Positions 15,698-24,500 of a stretch of DNA of 29,228 nucleotides are shown here, in pieces; position 1 is the first letter of the stretch; each line of letters begins with the position of its first letter. The notes under the pieces are model-generated. The model did no database searches. It saw only the letters and a program-made list of their open reading frames with translations, and was not told the DNA's origin. Source of the stretch: Comamonadaceae bacterium (GTDB taxonomy: Bacteria > Pseudomonadota > Gammaproteobacteria > Burkholderiales > Burkholderiaceae_C); contig CANCCE010000006.1 of the NCBI GenBank assembly GCA_947374505.1, forward strand, positions 1 through 29,228, written 5' to 3'. Both the position numbers and the translations under genes were made by a program.

Positions 15698-16234
15698 TCA
15701 GTTTTTCTTCAATTGCCCGAGCACTGCAAACGGGTTCGGCTTCGCTTCGGCAGCCTCCACCGCTGCGTCGCCAGCACTGAAAACCGGCATCACCGGGCAA
15801 GCCTCATGCATCGGCACCAAAGGCAAGGCCATCAACAATTCGTCTTCCAGCAAGGCCATCACATCAAACTGCGGCGCCATCACCAGCAAGTCTTCTTCGG
15901 CCTCGTCGTCTTCAGCCGTCGCGATCTCTTCGCTGGCAACAAAGCGGTACCACTGGTCGACCTCCACCGGCGTCGCGACCAGCGTCATGCAGCGCTGGCA
16001 TGTCAAGGGCACACTGGCCTCGGCCGTCAAGTGCAACCAGACTTGGTCTTCCGCGCCGGCTTGCGGGCGCAATTCACCGCTCACCTGCCACTGAACAGCA
16101 TCGGTGGGGCTCACGCTTGGAGCTTCGGCGGCCAGACGTTGGAGATCTGTGATTAAAGTGGTCTCAGACCACGGCTGGCCGTCATGGGCCAATTCTTGGA
16201 GGTTCAGCCCTTGGGCCTTGAAATTTCTGGACAT
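15698..16234 (-). CDS. yceD: YceD family protein (DUF177), linked to 23S rRNA accumulation
   Basis: Member of the DUF177/YceD family, reported in bacteria and plants to be needed for normal 23S rRNA levels; the mechanism is not settled. It shows the family marks: the CQRC pair near the middle (about residue 99), an acidic stretch (AEDDEAEEDLL), a second Cys region EACPV, and the C-terminal NPFAVLGQLKK. Length 178 is normal. First gene of the rpmF-plsX-fab array, divergent from maf with 26 bases between them, so their promoters must lie inside each other's coding sequence. Confidence 0.92.
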   Translation of the reverse strand: MSRNFKAQGLNLQELAHDGQPWSETTLITDLQRLAAEAPSVSPTDAVQWQVSGELRPQAGAEDQVWLHLTAEASVPLTCQRCMTLVATPVEVDQWYRFVASEEIATAEDDEAEEDLLVMAPQFDVMALLEDELLMALPLVPMHEACPVMPVFSAGDAAVEAAEAKPNPFAVLGQLKKN

Positions 16235-16252
16235 GTTGGTCAGTGTAAGAGA

Positions 16253-16281
16253 ATCAGGGGATGACCCTCCCCTCCCCTGAT
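16253..16281. repeat. 8-bp inverted repeat enclosing the maf start codon
   Basis: ATCAGGGG (16253-16260) and CCCCTGAT (16274-16281) are perfect arms 13 bases apart. The maf ATG is the first codon of the loop. The arms could fold in the maf mRNA and mask initiation, or serve as an operator in the short yceD-maf divergent gap. Confidence 0.4.
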
Positions 16282-16902
16282 GCCGCCACGGCCGCTTTGC
16301 CCCCGCAGCGAACCCTTGTTTTGGGCTCCACCTCGCGCTACCGCCAAGAACTTCTGCAACGCCTGCGCATCCCTTTCAGCGTAGCTGCGCCAGATGTCGA
16401 CGAGACACCACGGGCCGGTGAAGCCCCCGATGCGTTGGCGATGCGCTTGGCCTTGGCCAAAGCCCGCGAAGTAGCCCGCGCCTTTCCACAAGCGGTGGTG
16501 AGTGGCTCCGACCAAGTCGCCGACCTGGATGGCGTGCCGCTGGGCAAGCCCGGCACCCACGAACGCGCCGTCGTTCAGTTGCGCCAAATGCGCGGTCGCA
16601 CCGTGATTTTTCAAACTGCCGTCGCGGTGGTCTGCCTGGCCAGCGGCTTTGAACAGGCCGCTTTGGCCGCCGTGAAGGTCCGATTTCGCCAACTCAGTGA
16701 CGAGGCCATTGAAAACTATTTGCAGGCCGAGCAACCCTACGACTGCGCCGGCAGCGCCAAAAGCGAAGGGCTGGGTATTGCACTGTTGGAGGCGATTGAC
16801 AGCGATGACCCGACCGCGCTGATCGGCCTGCCCCTGATCCGCACCTGCCACCTGATCGAAGCCGCCGGCATTCGGCTGCTCGAAGCGAAAGTCAACGCAT
16901 GA
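16261..16902 (+). CDS. maf: Maf-like nucleotide pyrophosphatase, YceF type
   Basis: Hydrolyses non-canonical nucleoside triphosphates; the YceF branch prefers m7GTP. The N-terminal motif LVLGSTSRYRQELLQRL begins near residue 19, DVDE follows near 45, SGSDQVADLDG holds the catalytic acidic residue, and PYDCAGSAKSEG is a conserved C-terminal block. Placement next to yceD-rpmF-plsX, and on the opposite strand, is that of E. coli yceF and supports the YceF subtype. Length 213 includes an N-terminal extension of about 15 residues. Its end overlaps the next gene by ATGA. Confidence 0.93.
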   Translation: MTLPSPDAATAALPPQRTLVLGSTSRYRQELLQRLRIPFSVAAPDVDETPRAGEAPDALAMRLALAKAREVARAFPQAVVSGSDQVADLDGVPLGKPGTHERAVVQLRQMRGRTVIFQTAVAVVCLASGFEQAALAAVKVRFRQLSDEAIENYLQAEQPYDCAGSAKSEGLGIALLEAIDSDDPTALIGLPLIRTCHLIEAAGIRLLEAKVNA

Positions 16903-17708
16903 ACGACACCACAAAAACACCCACCAACAGCACCCCGCACGGCAACAAGGGCAAGCTCTATCTGGTTCCCGCGCCGCTGGACTTCGGCTGCGACGACGCA
17001 TCCCCCCTGCAACAAGTCATGCCGCAAGGCACCATGGAAGTTGCTGCCAAGCTGGGCTTCTGGGTTTCCGAAAATGCCCGCAGTACCCGCGCTTATTTGA
17101 AGCGCGTCAATGAACTGCACCCGCTGAGCCAGCCGATCCAGGCACTGCAAATTCTAGAACTGCCACGCGAGGTGCATAAAAAAGGCGATCACGGCGGCAA
17201 CTTTGACGCGCGCCCCTTGCTACAAGCCGCATTGCAAGGCCATGACATGGGCTTGGTCAGCGAAGCGGGCATGCCCGCGATTGCAGACCCCGGCTCTTCC
17301 GTGGTGCGTGCCGCGCATGACCTCGGCTTGCAGGTGGTGCCGTTGGCGGGCCCCATGTCGCTGGTGATGGCGCTGGCCGCCAGCGGGCTGAATGGTCAGA
17401 ACTTCGCGTTTGTCGGTTATCTGCCGCAAGACGCTGGTGAGCGCTCACAGCGCATCCGCGAGCTCGAGTCCATCGCACTGAAGACAGGACAAACCCAGAT
17501 GTTCATTGAGACGCCCTACCGGAATACGGTGTTGTTAGGTGCTTTGCTGCAAACCCTGAACGGCAACTCCAGGCTGGCGCTGAGCTGTGGGCTGACGCTT
17601 GATGCCGCTTGGTCGCGCAGCGCTCTGGTCAGCGTGTGGAAAAGCAAGCGCGATGAAAAACCGGGCGCACCACTGGCATTGCCAACGGTGTTTTGCATCG
17701 GCCGCTAG
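16899..17708 (+). CDS. SAM-dependent methyltransferase, RsmI-like (tetrapyrrole methylase fold)
   Basis: Related to RsmI, which 2'-O-methylates C1402 of 16S rRNA. Family marks: KLYLVPAPL at residues 19-27 in place of the LYVVATPIGN block, SEAGMPAIADPG (SDAGTPxISDPG in RsmI), FAFVGYLP, and FIETPYRN. The N-terminus differs from classical RsmI, and this paralogous group is common in Betaproteobacteria, so the true substrate may differ. Length 269. It overlaps maf by four bases and is probably translated with it. It is convergent with the S49 protease gene, with only six bases between the stops. Confidence 0.82.
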   Translation: MNDTTKTPTNSTPHGNKGKLYLVPAPLDFGCDDASPLQQVMPQGTMEVAAKLGFWVSENARSTRAYLKRVNELHPLSQPIQALQILELPREVHKKGDHGGNFDARPLLQAALQGHDMGLVSEAGMPAIADPGSSVVRAAHDLGLQVVPLAGPMSLVMALAASGLNGQNFAFVGYLPQDAGERSQRIRELESIALKTGQTQMFIETPYRNTVLLGALLQTLNGNSRLALSCGLTLDAAWSRSALVSVWKSKRDEKPGAPLALPTVFCIGR

Positions 17709-17714
17709 AATTTT

Positions 17715-18695
17715 TTAGCGAAGGACGGGCACGCTACGCAAGGTCGCCTTCATAGCGCCCTCGCCCATCGCCGCACCAAAGCGCTTGGCCAAACGCTCGG
17801 CAACGTTTTCGCGCCGAGTGTAGTCAATGATGTCTTCGGTTTTGACGACTTCACGGGCGACAAATTCGAGTGAGCCGAACTGATCTGCGAGACCCAAATT
17901 AACGGCCTGCTCGCCGCTCCAAAAAAGGCCGCTGAACATCTCGGGGATCTCTTTTAAGCGATCACCACGGCCATTTTTAACGACGGTGATGAACTGCTGG
18001 TGAATCTGGTTCAACATGGTTTGTGCATAGGCGCGCTGACGTTCACTTTGGGCGCTGAATGGATCCAGAAAACCCTTGTTTTCGCCGGCAGTCATCAGGC
18101 GCCGCTCGACGCCTAGTTTGTCCATCAGACCCGTGAAACCGAAGCCGTCCATCAGTACGCCAATACTGCCCACAATGCTGGCCTTGTCGACATAAATCTT
18201 GTCGGCTGCCACGGCGATGTAATAGGCCGCAGAGGCGCATGTTTCTTCGACCACGGCATACACCGGCTTCTTGTGTTTGGCTTTCAGGCGCAGGATCTCA
18301 TCGTTCATCATGCCAGCCTGGACCGGGCTGCCACCGGGTGAGTTGATCAACAACACCACTGCTTTGGCGCCTTCGTCTTCAAACGCGGCACGCAGTGCGG
18401 AATTGACATATTCAGCACTCGCGTCAGCGCCTTCGGAAATTTCACCCTTGATCTCGACCACCGCGGTGTGCGGCGTGCTGACGCTGCTTGGCGAAGAGCC
18501 CCGATGCAACGCCAACCAGACCAGCGCAATCAAAAAAAGCAACCAGGACAGACGCACAAAAGTCTTCCAGCGACGCGTTGATTTTTGTTCGCTCAGCGCT
18601 GCAAAGGCCAGCTTCTCCAGCGTTGCACGCTCCCAGCCAGCTTCTTGCGGGACAGTAGCGGCGCGCGCTACAGGTTCGTTGTTGTTTTCGTTCAT
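17715..18695 (-). CDS. sppA: S49 family membrane serine protease (SppA-like signal peptide peptidase)
   Basis: Membrane-anchored protease that degrades cleaved signal peptides and other membrane fragments. One membrane segment is at about residues 47-65 (SWLLFLIALVWLALH). The S49 domain has LLINSPGGSP at 115-124, the likely nucleophile Ser155 in CASAAYYIA, and the likely general-base Lys207 in AGENKGFLDPF; the spacing of 52 residues matches the Ser-Lys dyad of short SppA proteins. Length 326 marks the single-domain form. The ATG at 18695 is chosen; the frame is open 57 codons further, but that stretch is Arg-rich, unlike the family, and lies inside the Rieske gene. Confidence 0.9.
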   Translation of the reverse strand: MNENNNEPVARAATVPQEAGWERATLEKLAFAALSEQKSTRRWKTFVRLSWLLFLIALVWLALHRGSSPSSVSTPHTAVVEIKGEISEGADASAEYVNSALRAAFEDEGAKAVVLLINSPGGSPVQAGMMNDEILRLKAKHKKPVYAVVEETCASAAYYIAVAADKIYVDKASIVGSIGVLMDGFGFTGLMDKLGVERRLMTAGENKGFLDPFSAQSERQRAYAQTMLNQIHQQFITVVKNGRGDRLKEIPEMFSGLFWSGEQAVNLGLADQFGSLEFVAREVVKTEDIIDYTRRENVAERLAKRFGAAMGEGAMKATLRSVPVLR

Positions 18696-18706
18696 AGTGT
18701 TGTAGT

Positions 18707-19090
18707 TTAAAACGCGAGAGGTATGAGGTTGTAAGCGGGGTGCCAAAAGACCACGCCGCCCTGTTCCGAAAGAATTATTTTCACGAGGCCGCCGCGGCAC
18801 GGGCCGGCAGCGCATTCGCCCGTTTCCGGGTGGTACGCCGCACCATGACTGGCGCATAACAACCATTGGCCACTGTCGTCAAAAACCTGGTTCGGCTGCC
18901 AATCCAATTCCATCGCCACATGGCTGCATCGATTCAAGTAAGCCTGCGGGCGGCCCTCAAACCGGACCCCAAAAGCGCGGCAAGTTTGACCGGCATAGAC
19001 CACATCAAAAGGAACAGCCAAACCACCCTCAACGAGGTTGGCAGCATTGCACAGCGGCTGGGGTGAATCTGCAGCCAACACCTCAGGCAT
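18707..19090 (-). CDS. Rieske 2Fe-2S domain protein
   Basis: Small stand-alone Rieske ferredoxin-like protein of 127 residues from the ATG at 19090 (an in-frame start nine codons earlier exists). Ligands are visible: Cys55-x-His57 in NRCSHV and Cys79-x2-His82 in CASHGAAY, followed by the typical PETGECAAGPCRGG loop. No membrane segment or catalytic domain is attached. Its partner is unknown; similar proteins carry electrons or sit next to oxygenases, but none is here. It overlaps the HAD phosphatase gene by eight bases and is 11 bases ahead of the S49 protease gene, so the three form a transcription unit. Confidence 0.88.
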   Translation of the reverse strand: MPEVLAADSPQPLCNAANLVEGGLAVPFDVVYAGQTCRAFGVRFEGRPQAYLNRCSHVAMELDWQPNQVFDDSGQWLLCASHGAAYHPETGECAAGPCRGGLVKIILSEQGGVVFWHPAYNLIPLAF

Positions 19091-19745
19091 GGGTGAGCAA
19101 CCAAGTCTGTAGCTCACTCACCGAATGCAGCACCGCGCGCGGTCGGAGCACCTCGAAGGCGTCTGGTTCGTGTGCGCCATAACTGACGCCGACGCTGGCG
19201 CAACCCGCATTCAAGGCCATCTGCAAATCATGCGTGGTGTCGCCAATCATCAAGGTGCGCTCAGGCGACACATCGAACTCGCGCATCAGCTCATGCAGCA
19301 TGCGCGGATGCGGCTTGCCAGCGGTTTCGTCAGCCGTTCGCGAGCCGTCAAAACGCCCCTTCAGTTCGACCGCTTGCAGAGCTTCGTCAAGGCCACGTCG
19401 GGACTTGCCGGTGGCCACTGTCAAGATATGGCCACGCTCCTTGAGTTCGGCCAACAAGGTCAACGCACCTTCAAACAAGCTGATGTCGTGTTGACGCTGC
19501 ATGTAGTGGTGCTTGTAGCGCTGGTTCAGCTCTGGGTAACGGGACTCGGGCACATCAGGCGCGGCGTGGGCCAGCGCCTCCATCAGGCCCAGCCCGATCA
19601 CATAAGACGCGGCTTCATCGCTGGGCTTGGCACCGCCCACATCGACAACCGCCGCCTGAATACTGCGCACGATGAGCTGGGTCGAATCGTACAACGTGCC
19701 GTCCCAGTCGAAAGCGATCAAATCAAAATTCAGGGGGCGGGACAT
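19083..19745 (-). CDS. HAD family hydrolase, phosphoglycolate-phosphatase-like
   Basis: Phosphatase of the haloacid dehalogenase superfamily. Motif I is FDWDGTLYDS (nucleophile Asp13, acid/base Asp15), motif II is in VATGKSRRGLD, motif III/IV is in GKPHPRM and IGDTTHDLQMALNAGC. A helical cap lies between motifs I and II. It is close to Gph, which clears 2-phosphoglycolate, but the substrate cannot be read from sequence. Start ATG 19745 gives 220 residues; an earlier in-frame start adds six residues. It overlaps the end of rluC by 23 bases. Confidence 0.88.
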   Translation of the reverse strand: MSRPLNFDLIAFDWDGTLYDSTQLIVRSIQAAVVDVGGAKPSDEAASYVIGLGLMEALAHAAPDVPESRYPELNQRYKHHYMQRQHDISLFEGALTLLAELKERGHILTVATGKSRRGLDEALQAVELKGRFDGSRTADETAGKPHPRMLHELMREFDVSPERTLMIGDTTHDLQMALNAGCASVGVSYGAHEPDAFEVLRPRAVLHSVSELQTWLLTHA

Positions 19746-20967
19746 GGGCAACCAAGGCGTCAAGTTCGGGTGGAAGTTCGGCTAGCAAGGTGATGCGCTT
19801 GCCGTTCGATGGGTGTGTGAACTTCAAGGTCCAGGCATGCAAAAACATGCGCTTGAGCGCTTGCCCGCTCGGCAGCTTTTGCAGGCCTTTGTTCAACTCA
19901 AAATTGCCGTATTTATCGTCACCCGCAATTGGGAAACCTTCGGTCGCCAGATGCACGCGAATCTGGTGCGTACGCCCGGTTTTGATGGTGACTTCTAGCA
20001 AACTGAAATCACTCAAGGGCTGGTCTTTAGACGCCGGCAACGCGGCCCGCACCTTGACCAAGGTGACGGCGCGCATGGCATCCGGATGGTCTTTATCGAC
20101 CACCCTGACGCGGCGTTCACCGTCCGGCAACAGGTATTTTTGCAGTGGCTTGTCGAGCACTTTCAACTTGGGCGGCCAGTTGCCAGCGACCATCGCCAAG
20201 TACACCTTGTCGGTTTCGCGCTCACGGAACTGCTCTTGCAAAATTTTCAGTGCCATGCGTTTTTTGGCAATCAACAGCACGCCGCTGGTTTCCCGGTCCA
20301 ACCGGTGTACCAGCTCCAGGAAGTCGTGCCCCGGCCGGGCCATGCGCATTTGCTCAATCACGCCAAACGCCACGCCGCTGCCGCCATGCACCGCTACGCC
20401 GGCCGGCTTGTCGATAGCCAGCACATGGTCATCTTCAAACAAAATCGGGAACTCACGCGACGGCGCCAGCCCGCCGACACTGGACGTCGCGCCGTGACGG
20501 GCGATTTCGGTCGCCATCGCCAGCGCTTTTTGGTCGGCGCGTTCTGATGTGCGCACCGGCGGCAGCCGCACCAAATCGCCCGTTGCCACGCGGGTATCGG
20601 CCTGTACCCGGCCTTTGTTGATGCGCACTTCGCCGCTGCGAATGATCCGGTAAACGTGCGTTTTAGGCACGCCTTTGAGCTGGCGAATCAAAAAATTATC
20701 GAGCCGTTGACCGTCGTAATCTTCCGAAACGGTCACCATCGTGGCTTGTGGCAAAACGACTGGCTCCACCGGTTCTGCAAGTTCGGCCGGCACCGGCTGA
20801 GTCACGAAAACCCGCCTCGGCGCTGCGGCAGACTGTAGCTGCGCAGGCGACTGGCGTGCCACGCCAGACCTCGCTTTGGCCGGTAAACCCATGGGTTTAC
20901 CAGCACCGCGCGGAGCGTTTTTTTGTCGTTTGGCCGGGGAGGTTCCTGACCCTATAATGTGTTTCAC
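19723..20967 (-). CDS. rluC: 23S rRNA pseudouridine synthase RluC
   Basis: Makes pseudouridines at positions 955, 2504 and 2580 (E. coli numbering) of 23S rRNA. An S4 RNA-binding domain (about residues 87-134 from GTG 20967) precedes the RluA-type catalytic domain, with Asp224 in HRLDRETSG and a later GRTHQIRVHL block. Start uncertain: GTG 20967 (414 residues, KHIIGSG N-terminus, basic and Ala/Pro-rich tail), ATG 20892, or ATG 20739 directly before the S4 domain. The frame is open to 21201, but that part runs through the predicted rne promoter and resembles no RluC. It is divergent from rne, as in E. coli. Confidence 0.93.
   Translation of the reverse strand: MKHIIGSGTSPAKRQKNAPRGAGKPMGLPAKARSGVARQSPAQLQSAAAPRRVFVTQPVPAELAEPVEPVVLPQATMVTVSEDYDGQRLDNFLIRQLKGVPKTHVYRIIRSGEVRINKGRVQADTRVATGDLVRLPPVRTSERADQKALAMATEIARHGATSSVGGLAPSREFPILFEDDHVLAIDKPAGVAVHGGSGVAFGVIEQMRMARPGHDFLELVHRLDRETSGVLLIAKKRMALKILQEQFRERETDKVYLAMVAGNWPPKLKVLDKPLQKYLLPDGERRVRVVDKDHPDAMRAVTLVKVRAALPASKDQPLSDFSLLEVTIKTGRTHQIRVHLATEGFPIAGDDKYGNFELNKGLQKLPSGQALKRMFLHAWTLKFTHPSNGKRITLLAELPPELDALVAHVPPPEF
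20882..20901. promoter_or_regulatory. Perfect 20-bp palindrome, possible operator
   Basis: GGTAAACCCATGGGTTTACC reads the same on both strands. Its centre is about 73 bases upstream of the predicted rne transcription start and it lies in the N-terminal part of the rluC frame; one candidate rluC start codon (ATG 20892) is inside it. Such a site could bind a dimeric regulator or fold in mRNA. No matching regulator is known to me. Confidence 0.4.
20930..20958 (+). promoter_or_regulatory. Sigma-70 promoter for rne
   Basis: A perfect TATAAT at 20953-20958 has TTGGCC (four of six to TTGACA) 17 bases upstream. Transcription would begin near 20965, which is the presumed GTG start of rluC on the other strand. 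This is the best sigma-70 match noticed in the window. Confidence 0.72.
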
Positions 20968-21555
20968 TAGCGATGCGCTGTAAGTAGTTGATTTGTCTGG
21001 CAGTTTAGTCCACCACAAGTCCACGCTTGAAGCAGTGCCGCGCTGGAAGGTCGATGCCAATGACTGTTTTGCCCAAAAAGCCAAGGTGCCATGCACTCCG
21101 CAAAGGTCCAAATCAGTGTGAATGTCGACGTTTTGCGAACACAATAACGGAATATTAGGTGCATAGCCCCACGGGCTTTGCACGGATCCTGATGAGATCA
21201 AGCCTTTTTATGGTTAGCCTCCTGATGACAGTTCTGGTTGGACTGGTTTTTTCATGCCTGCGGCGCCTTATCGCCCCGCTTATGTGTATGAACTCACCTG
21301 CAGCCCCTGCCTCACGGACACGCTCTGCTATTTCATTTATAGCAAATAACCGGTTGGCCCCAGCTCATCCCATCCACGCGCCCACGCCCAGACGTCTCGC
21401 TTGACCGCTCTTTTTTGAGCAGTCCTGCCGAGCACGTCAAAAGCTCTCCGGCAATTCCCCACGTTCGCATCGCGTCAGCTTCAGGCATCGTTAGCCCAAT
21501 TTGGGCAGTTGAATGCGCGAGAAAATTCTCGAGGCAAGAACGATAAGGAATTCCG
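20966..21555 (+). ncRNA. Long rne 5' leader, candidate autoregulatory region
   Basis: About 590 bases lie between the predicted start and the rne ATG. Foldable elements: AGCCC/GGGCT (about 21167-21179), a hairpin with a six-U loop (21403-21424, stem GACcGCTC/GAGCaGTC with one mismatch), GCCCA/TGGGC (21494-21506), and CGAGA/TCTCG (21518-21531) just before the ribosome-binding site AAGGA at 21545-21549. In E. coli the 361-base rne leader is sensed by RNase E itself to tune rne mRNA decay; a similar role is inferred here from position and length. An 81-codon frame inside it (from GTG 21159) is not supported. Confidence 0.5.
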
Positions 21556-24500
21556 ATGAAACGGATGCTGATTAACGCCACCCAGGCAGAAGAACGCCGG
21601 TTGGCCATTGTTGATGGACAAAAACTCCTCGACTACGAAATTGAAATCGAAGGCCGCGAACAGCGCAAAGGCAACATCTACAAGGCCGTCGTCACACGCG
21701 TCGAGCCCTCATTGGAGGCCTGCTTTGTCGACTACGGTGAAGACCGTCACGGCTTTCTGCCCTTCAAGGAAATCTCACGCAATTACTTTGCAGCCGGCGT
21801 TCCCGTCAACCAAGCTCGCATCAATGATGTGATCCGCGAAGGCCAGGAACTGATGGTTCAGGTCGAAAAAGAAGAACGCGGCAACAAGGGCGCCGCCCTC
21901 ACCACCTTTGTCAGCTTGGCGGGTCGCTACGTCGTTTTGATGCCCAACAACCCACGCGGCGGTGGTGTCAGCCGCCGCATCGAAGGCGATGACCGGGCCG
22001 AGCTGAAAGAAGCCATGGACCAGCTGGAATACCCGGCCGGCTCCAGCATCATTGCGCGCACTGCCGGCATTGGCCGCAGCGCCCCTGAACTGCAATGGGA
22101 TTTGAACTACCTGATCAAGCTCTGGACCGCGATTGAAGGCGCCGGCAAGGGCGGCAAAGGCGCTTTTCTGATTTATCAGGAATCGAGTCTGGTGATTCGC
22201 GCCATTCGCGACTACTTCAACAGCGACATCGGTGACATTCTGTTTGACACCGATGACGTCTACGAACAAGCCCGTCAATTCATGGCGCATGTGATGCCTG
22301 AGCATGAGCACCGCGTCAAACGCTACCGCGATGACGCACCTCTGTTCTCGCGTTTCCAGATCGAGCACCAGATCGAATCAGCTTATGCACGCACCGTGCA
22401 ACTGCCTTCCGGCGGCGCCATCGTGATCGACCACACTGAAGCACTGGTGTCCGTCGACGTCAACTCGGCCCGCGCCATCAAGGGCGGCGATATCGAAGAA
22501 ACTGCCACCCGCACCAACCTGGAAGCCGCTGACGAAGTGGCCCGCCAAATGCGTTTGCGCGACTTGGGCGGCCTGATCGTCATCGACTTCATTGACATGG
22601 AAGAGAGCCGGAATCGCCGCGACGTCGAAAACCGCCTGCGCGATGCGCTGCGCCAAGACCGCGCCCGCGTGCAGTTCGGCACCATCAGCAAGTTCGGTCT
22701 GATGGAAATGAGCCGTCAACGCCTGCGCCCGGCCCTGTCCGAAGGCGCGTCGATTCCTTGCCCGCGTTGCGGTGGCTCTGGCCACATCCGCGACACCGAA
22801 AGTTCGGCATTGCAAATCTTGCGCATCATCCAGGAAGAGTCGATGAAAGACAGCACGGCCTCCGTGCTGTGCCAGGTACCGGTCGATGTGGCCTCGTTCC
22901 TGCTGAACGAAAAACGTTCAGAGATCGCCAAGATCGAGATGAAGCAGCGCATCAACGTGTTACTGGTGCCGAACAAAACACTCGAGACACCGAACTACAA
23001 GCTGGAGCGCCTAAAGCACGACGACCCGCGTCTGGACAACATCGAAGCCAGCTACAAAATGGCTGAGGAGATGGAAGATCCGACTTTGGTCACGCGTCGC
23101 AGCCAGGAAAAGCACAACAAGCAAGAGCCGATCATCAAAGGTGTCCTGCCTGACATGCCAGCCCCGATAGCGGTGCCTAAGCCAGAAGTCGCGGCCAAAC
23201 CCGCAGCAGCGGCTCAGCAGCGCTCACCGTTGGCGGCGCGTACACCGGCGGCGCCTGCAGCTGAAAAAGGCTTCTTTGGCTGGCTCAAAAACCTGTTTGC
23301 CGGCGATGACGCTGCACCCGTTGCAGCGCCTGGCAAAGAGGTGAAAAAAGACGAGCGCGGCGAAGGCCGTCGCGATGAGCGTGGTGAACGCGGCGAGCGT
23401 TCAGAGCGCGGCGAACGAGGTGGCCGTGATGGTCGCCGCGGTGGCCGTGGCGGACGCGGTGAACGCACCGAAGGCCGTCCTGAGCGCACTGGCGAACGCG
23501 GTGCTGAGCGAGGTGAAGGTCGCGCTGAGCCACGTCGCGAAGGCCGTCCTGAACGCGCTCCCGCCGAAGGCCGTGCTGAAGGCGGTCGCAGTGCGGAACG
23601 CTCTGGCGAAGCTCGCCCAGACTTGCGCACCGAAGGCCGCACGGAGAGCCAGCCCCGCAGCGAAGGTCAACCCCGCGGCGAAGGCCGTGGTGACCGCAGC
23701 CGCCGTGATCGTCCAGAACGCGCAGAGCGCACGGACCGTGGCGAGCGTAGTAATGAACGCACCGGCGCACCTCGCGATGCAGCTCAGGAAGAACTGGCAC
23801 TCGCTAATCAGGCCGCCATGGCAGCCGCTGCACGCGGTGATGTGACGGCACCGGAAGCCGGACGCGAAGAGCGTCAACCCCGGGAAGCCCGCGAACCACG
23901 TGAGCCACGCGAAAGCCGTGGTGAAGGTCGCCGTGAACGCGGTGGTCGTCGCCCTGAACGTCGTGATGACGCACCTGCTGCTGACGGTAGTCAACAAGCT
24001 GCTTTTACCGATAGCAATGCACCGGACTTCCGTGCTGAACGGGTAGAACGCACTGAGCAGGCAGTCGCCACAGACGCGGCAGCGCAAGGCAACGAGTCCG
24101 CTGCGGGCCAGGAAGACACCCAGGAACGCGCACCTCGCGAACGCCGCAGCCGTGACCGTTATGGTCGCGAGCGCCGTGAACGTGGTGACCGTGCCGAGTC
24201 ATCGTCAGACCAAGCAGTTGACGCCAGCACCCAGGCCTTCGTACCAGTGCCCATGGTCAATGCAGAAACCAGCCCGGTTGTGACGGTGAGCGAAGTGGCT
24301 GCCACACCCGCTGCCCCTGCCGCGATCATCGTGCCGGCACCCGTTGCGGCACCGGCACCGCAAGTGGCGAGCGCCCCAGCCCCAGCCACACGCGCTCTGC
24401 CCCAAGTGGCGTCGTACGACTTGCCGTTGCAAGACTTGGCGCAGGTCGCCAGCGCCTCCGGTTTGCAGTGGGTCAACTCCAACACCAGCAAAATCGCAGA

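Noticed and set aside
16240..17001. 253-codon minus-strand frame across maf
   Set aside because: Antisense to maf, which has clear Maf motifs and synteny.
17703..17720. Small hairpin CGCTA/TAGCG between the convergent methyltransferase and S49 protease genes
   Set aside because: Only five pairs, overlaps both gene ends, and the T run lies in the loop, so it is not a credible terminator.
20968..21201. N-terminal extension of rluC up to 21201
   Set aside because: Runs across the predicted rne promoter and leader and does not resemble the start of RluC proteins.
21159..21404. 81-codon frame with a hydrophobic stretch in the rne leader
   Set aside because: GTG start without ribosome-binding site, no recognisable family, and the region is better explained as the rne 5' leader.
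23401..24087. Long minus-strand frames inside the rne C-terminal region
   Set aside because: Caused by the Arg/Glu/Gly codon repeats, which contain few stops on the other strand; low-complexity Thr/Ala or Arg/Ser products only.
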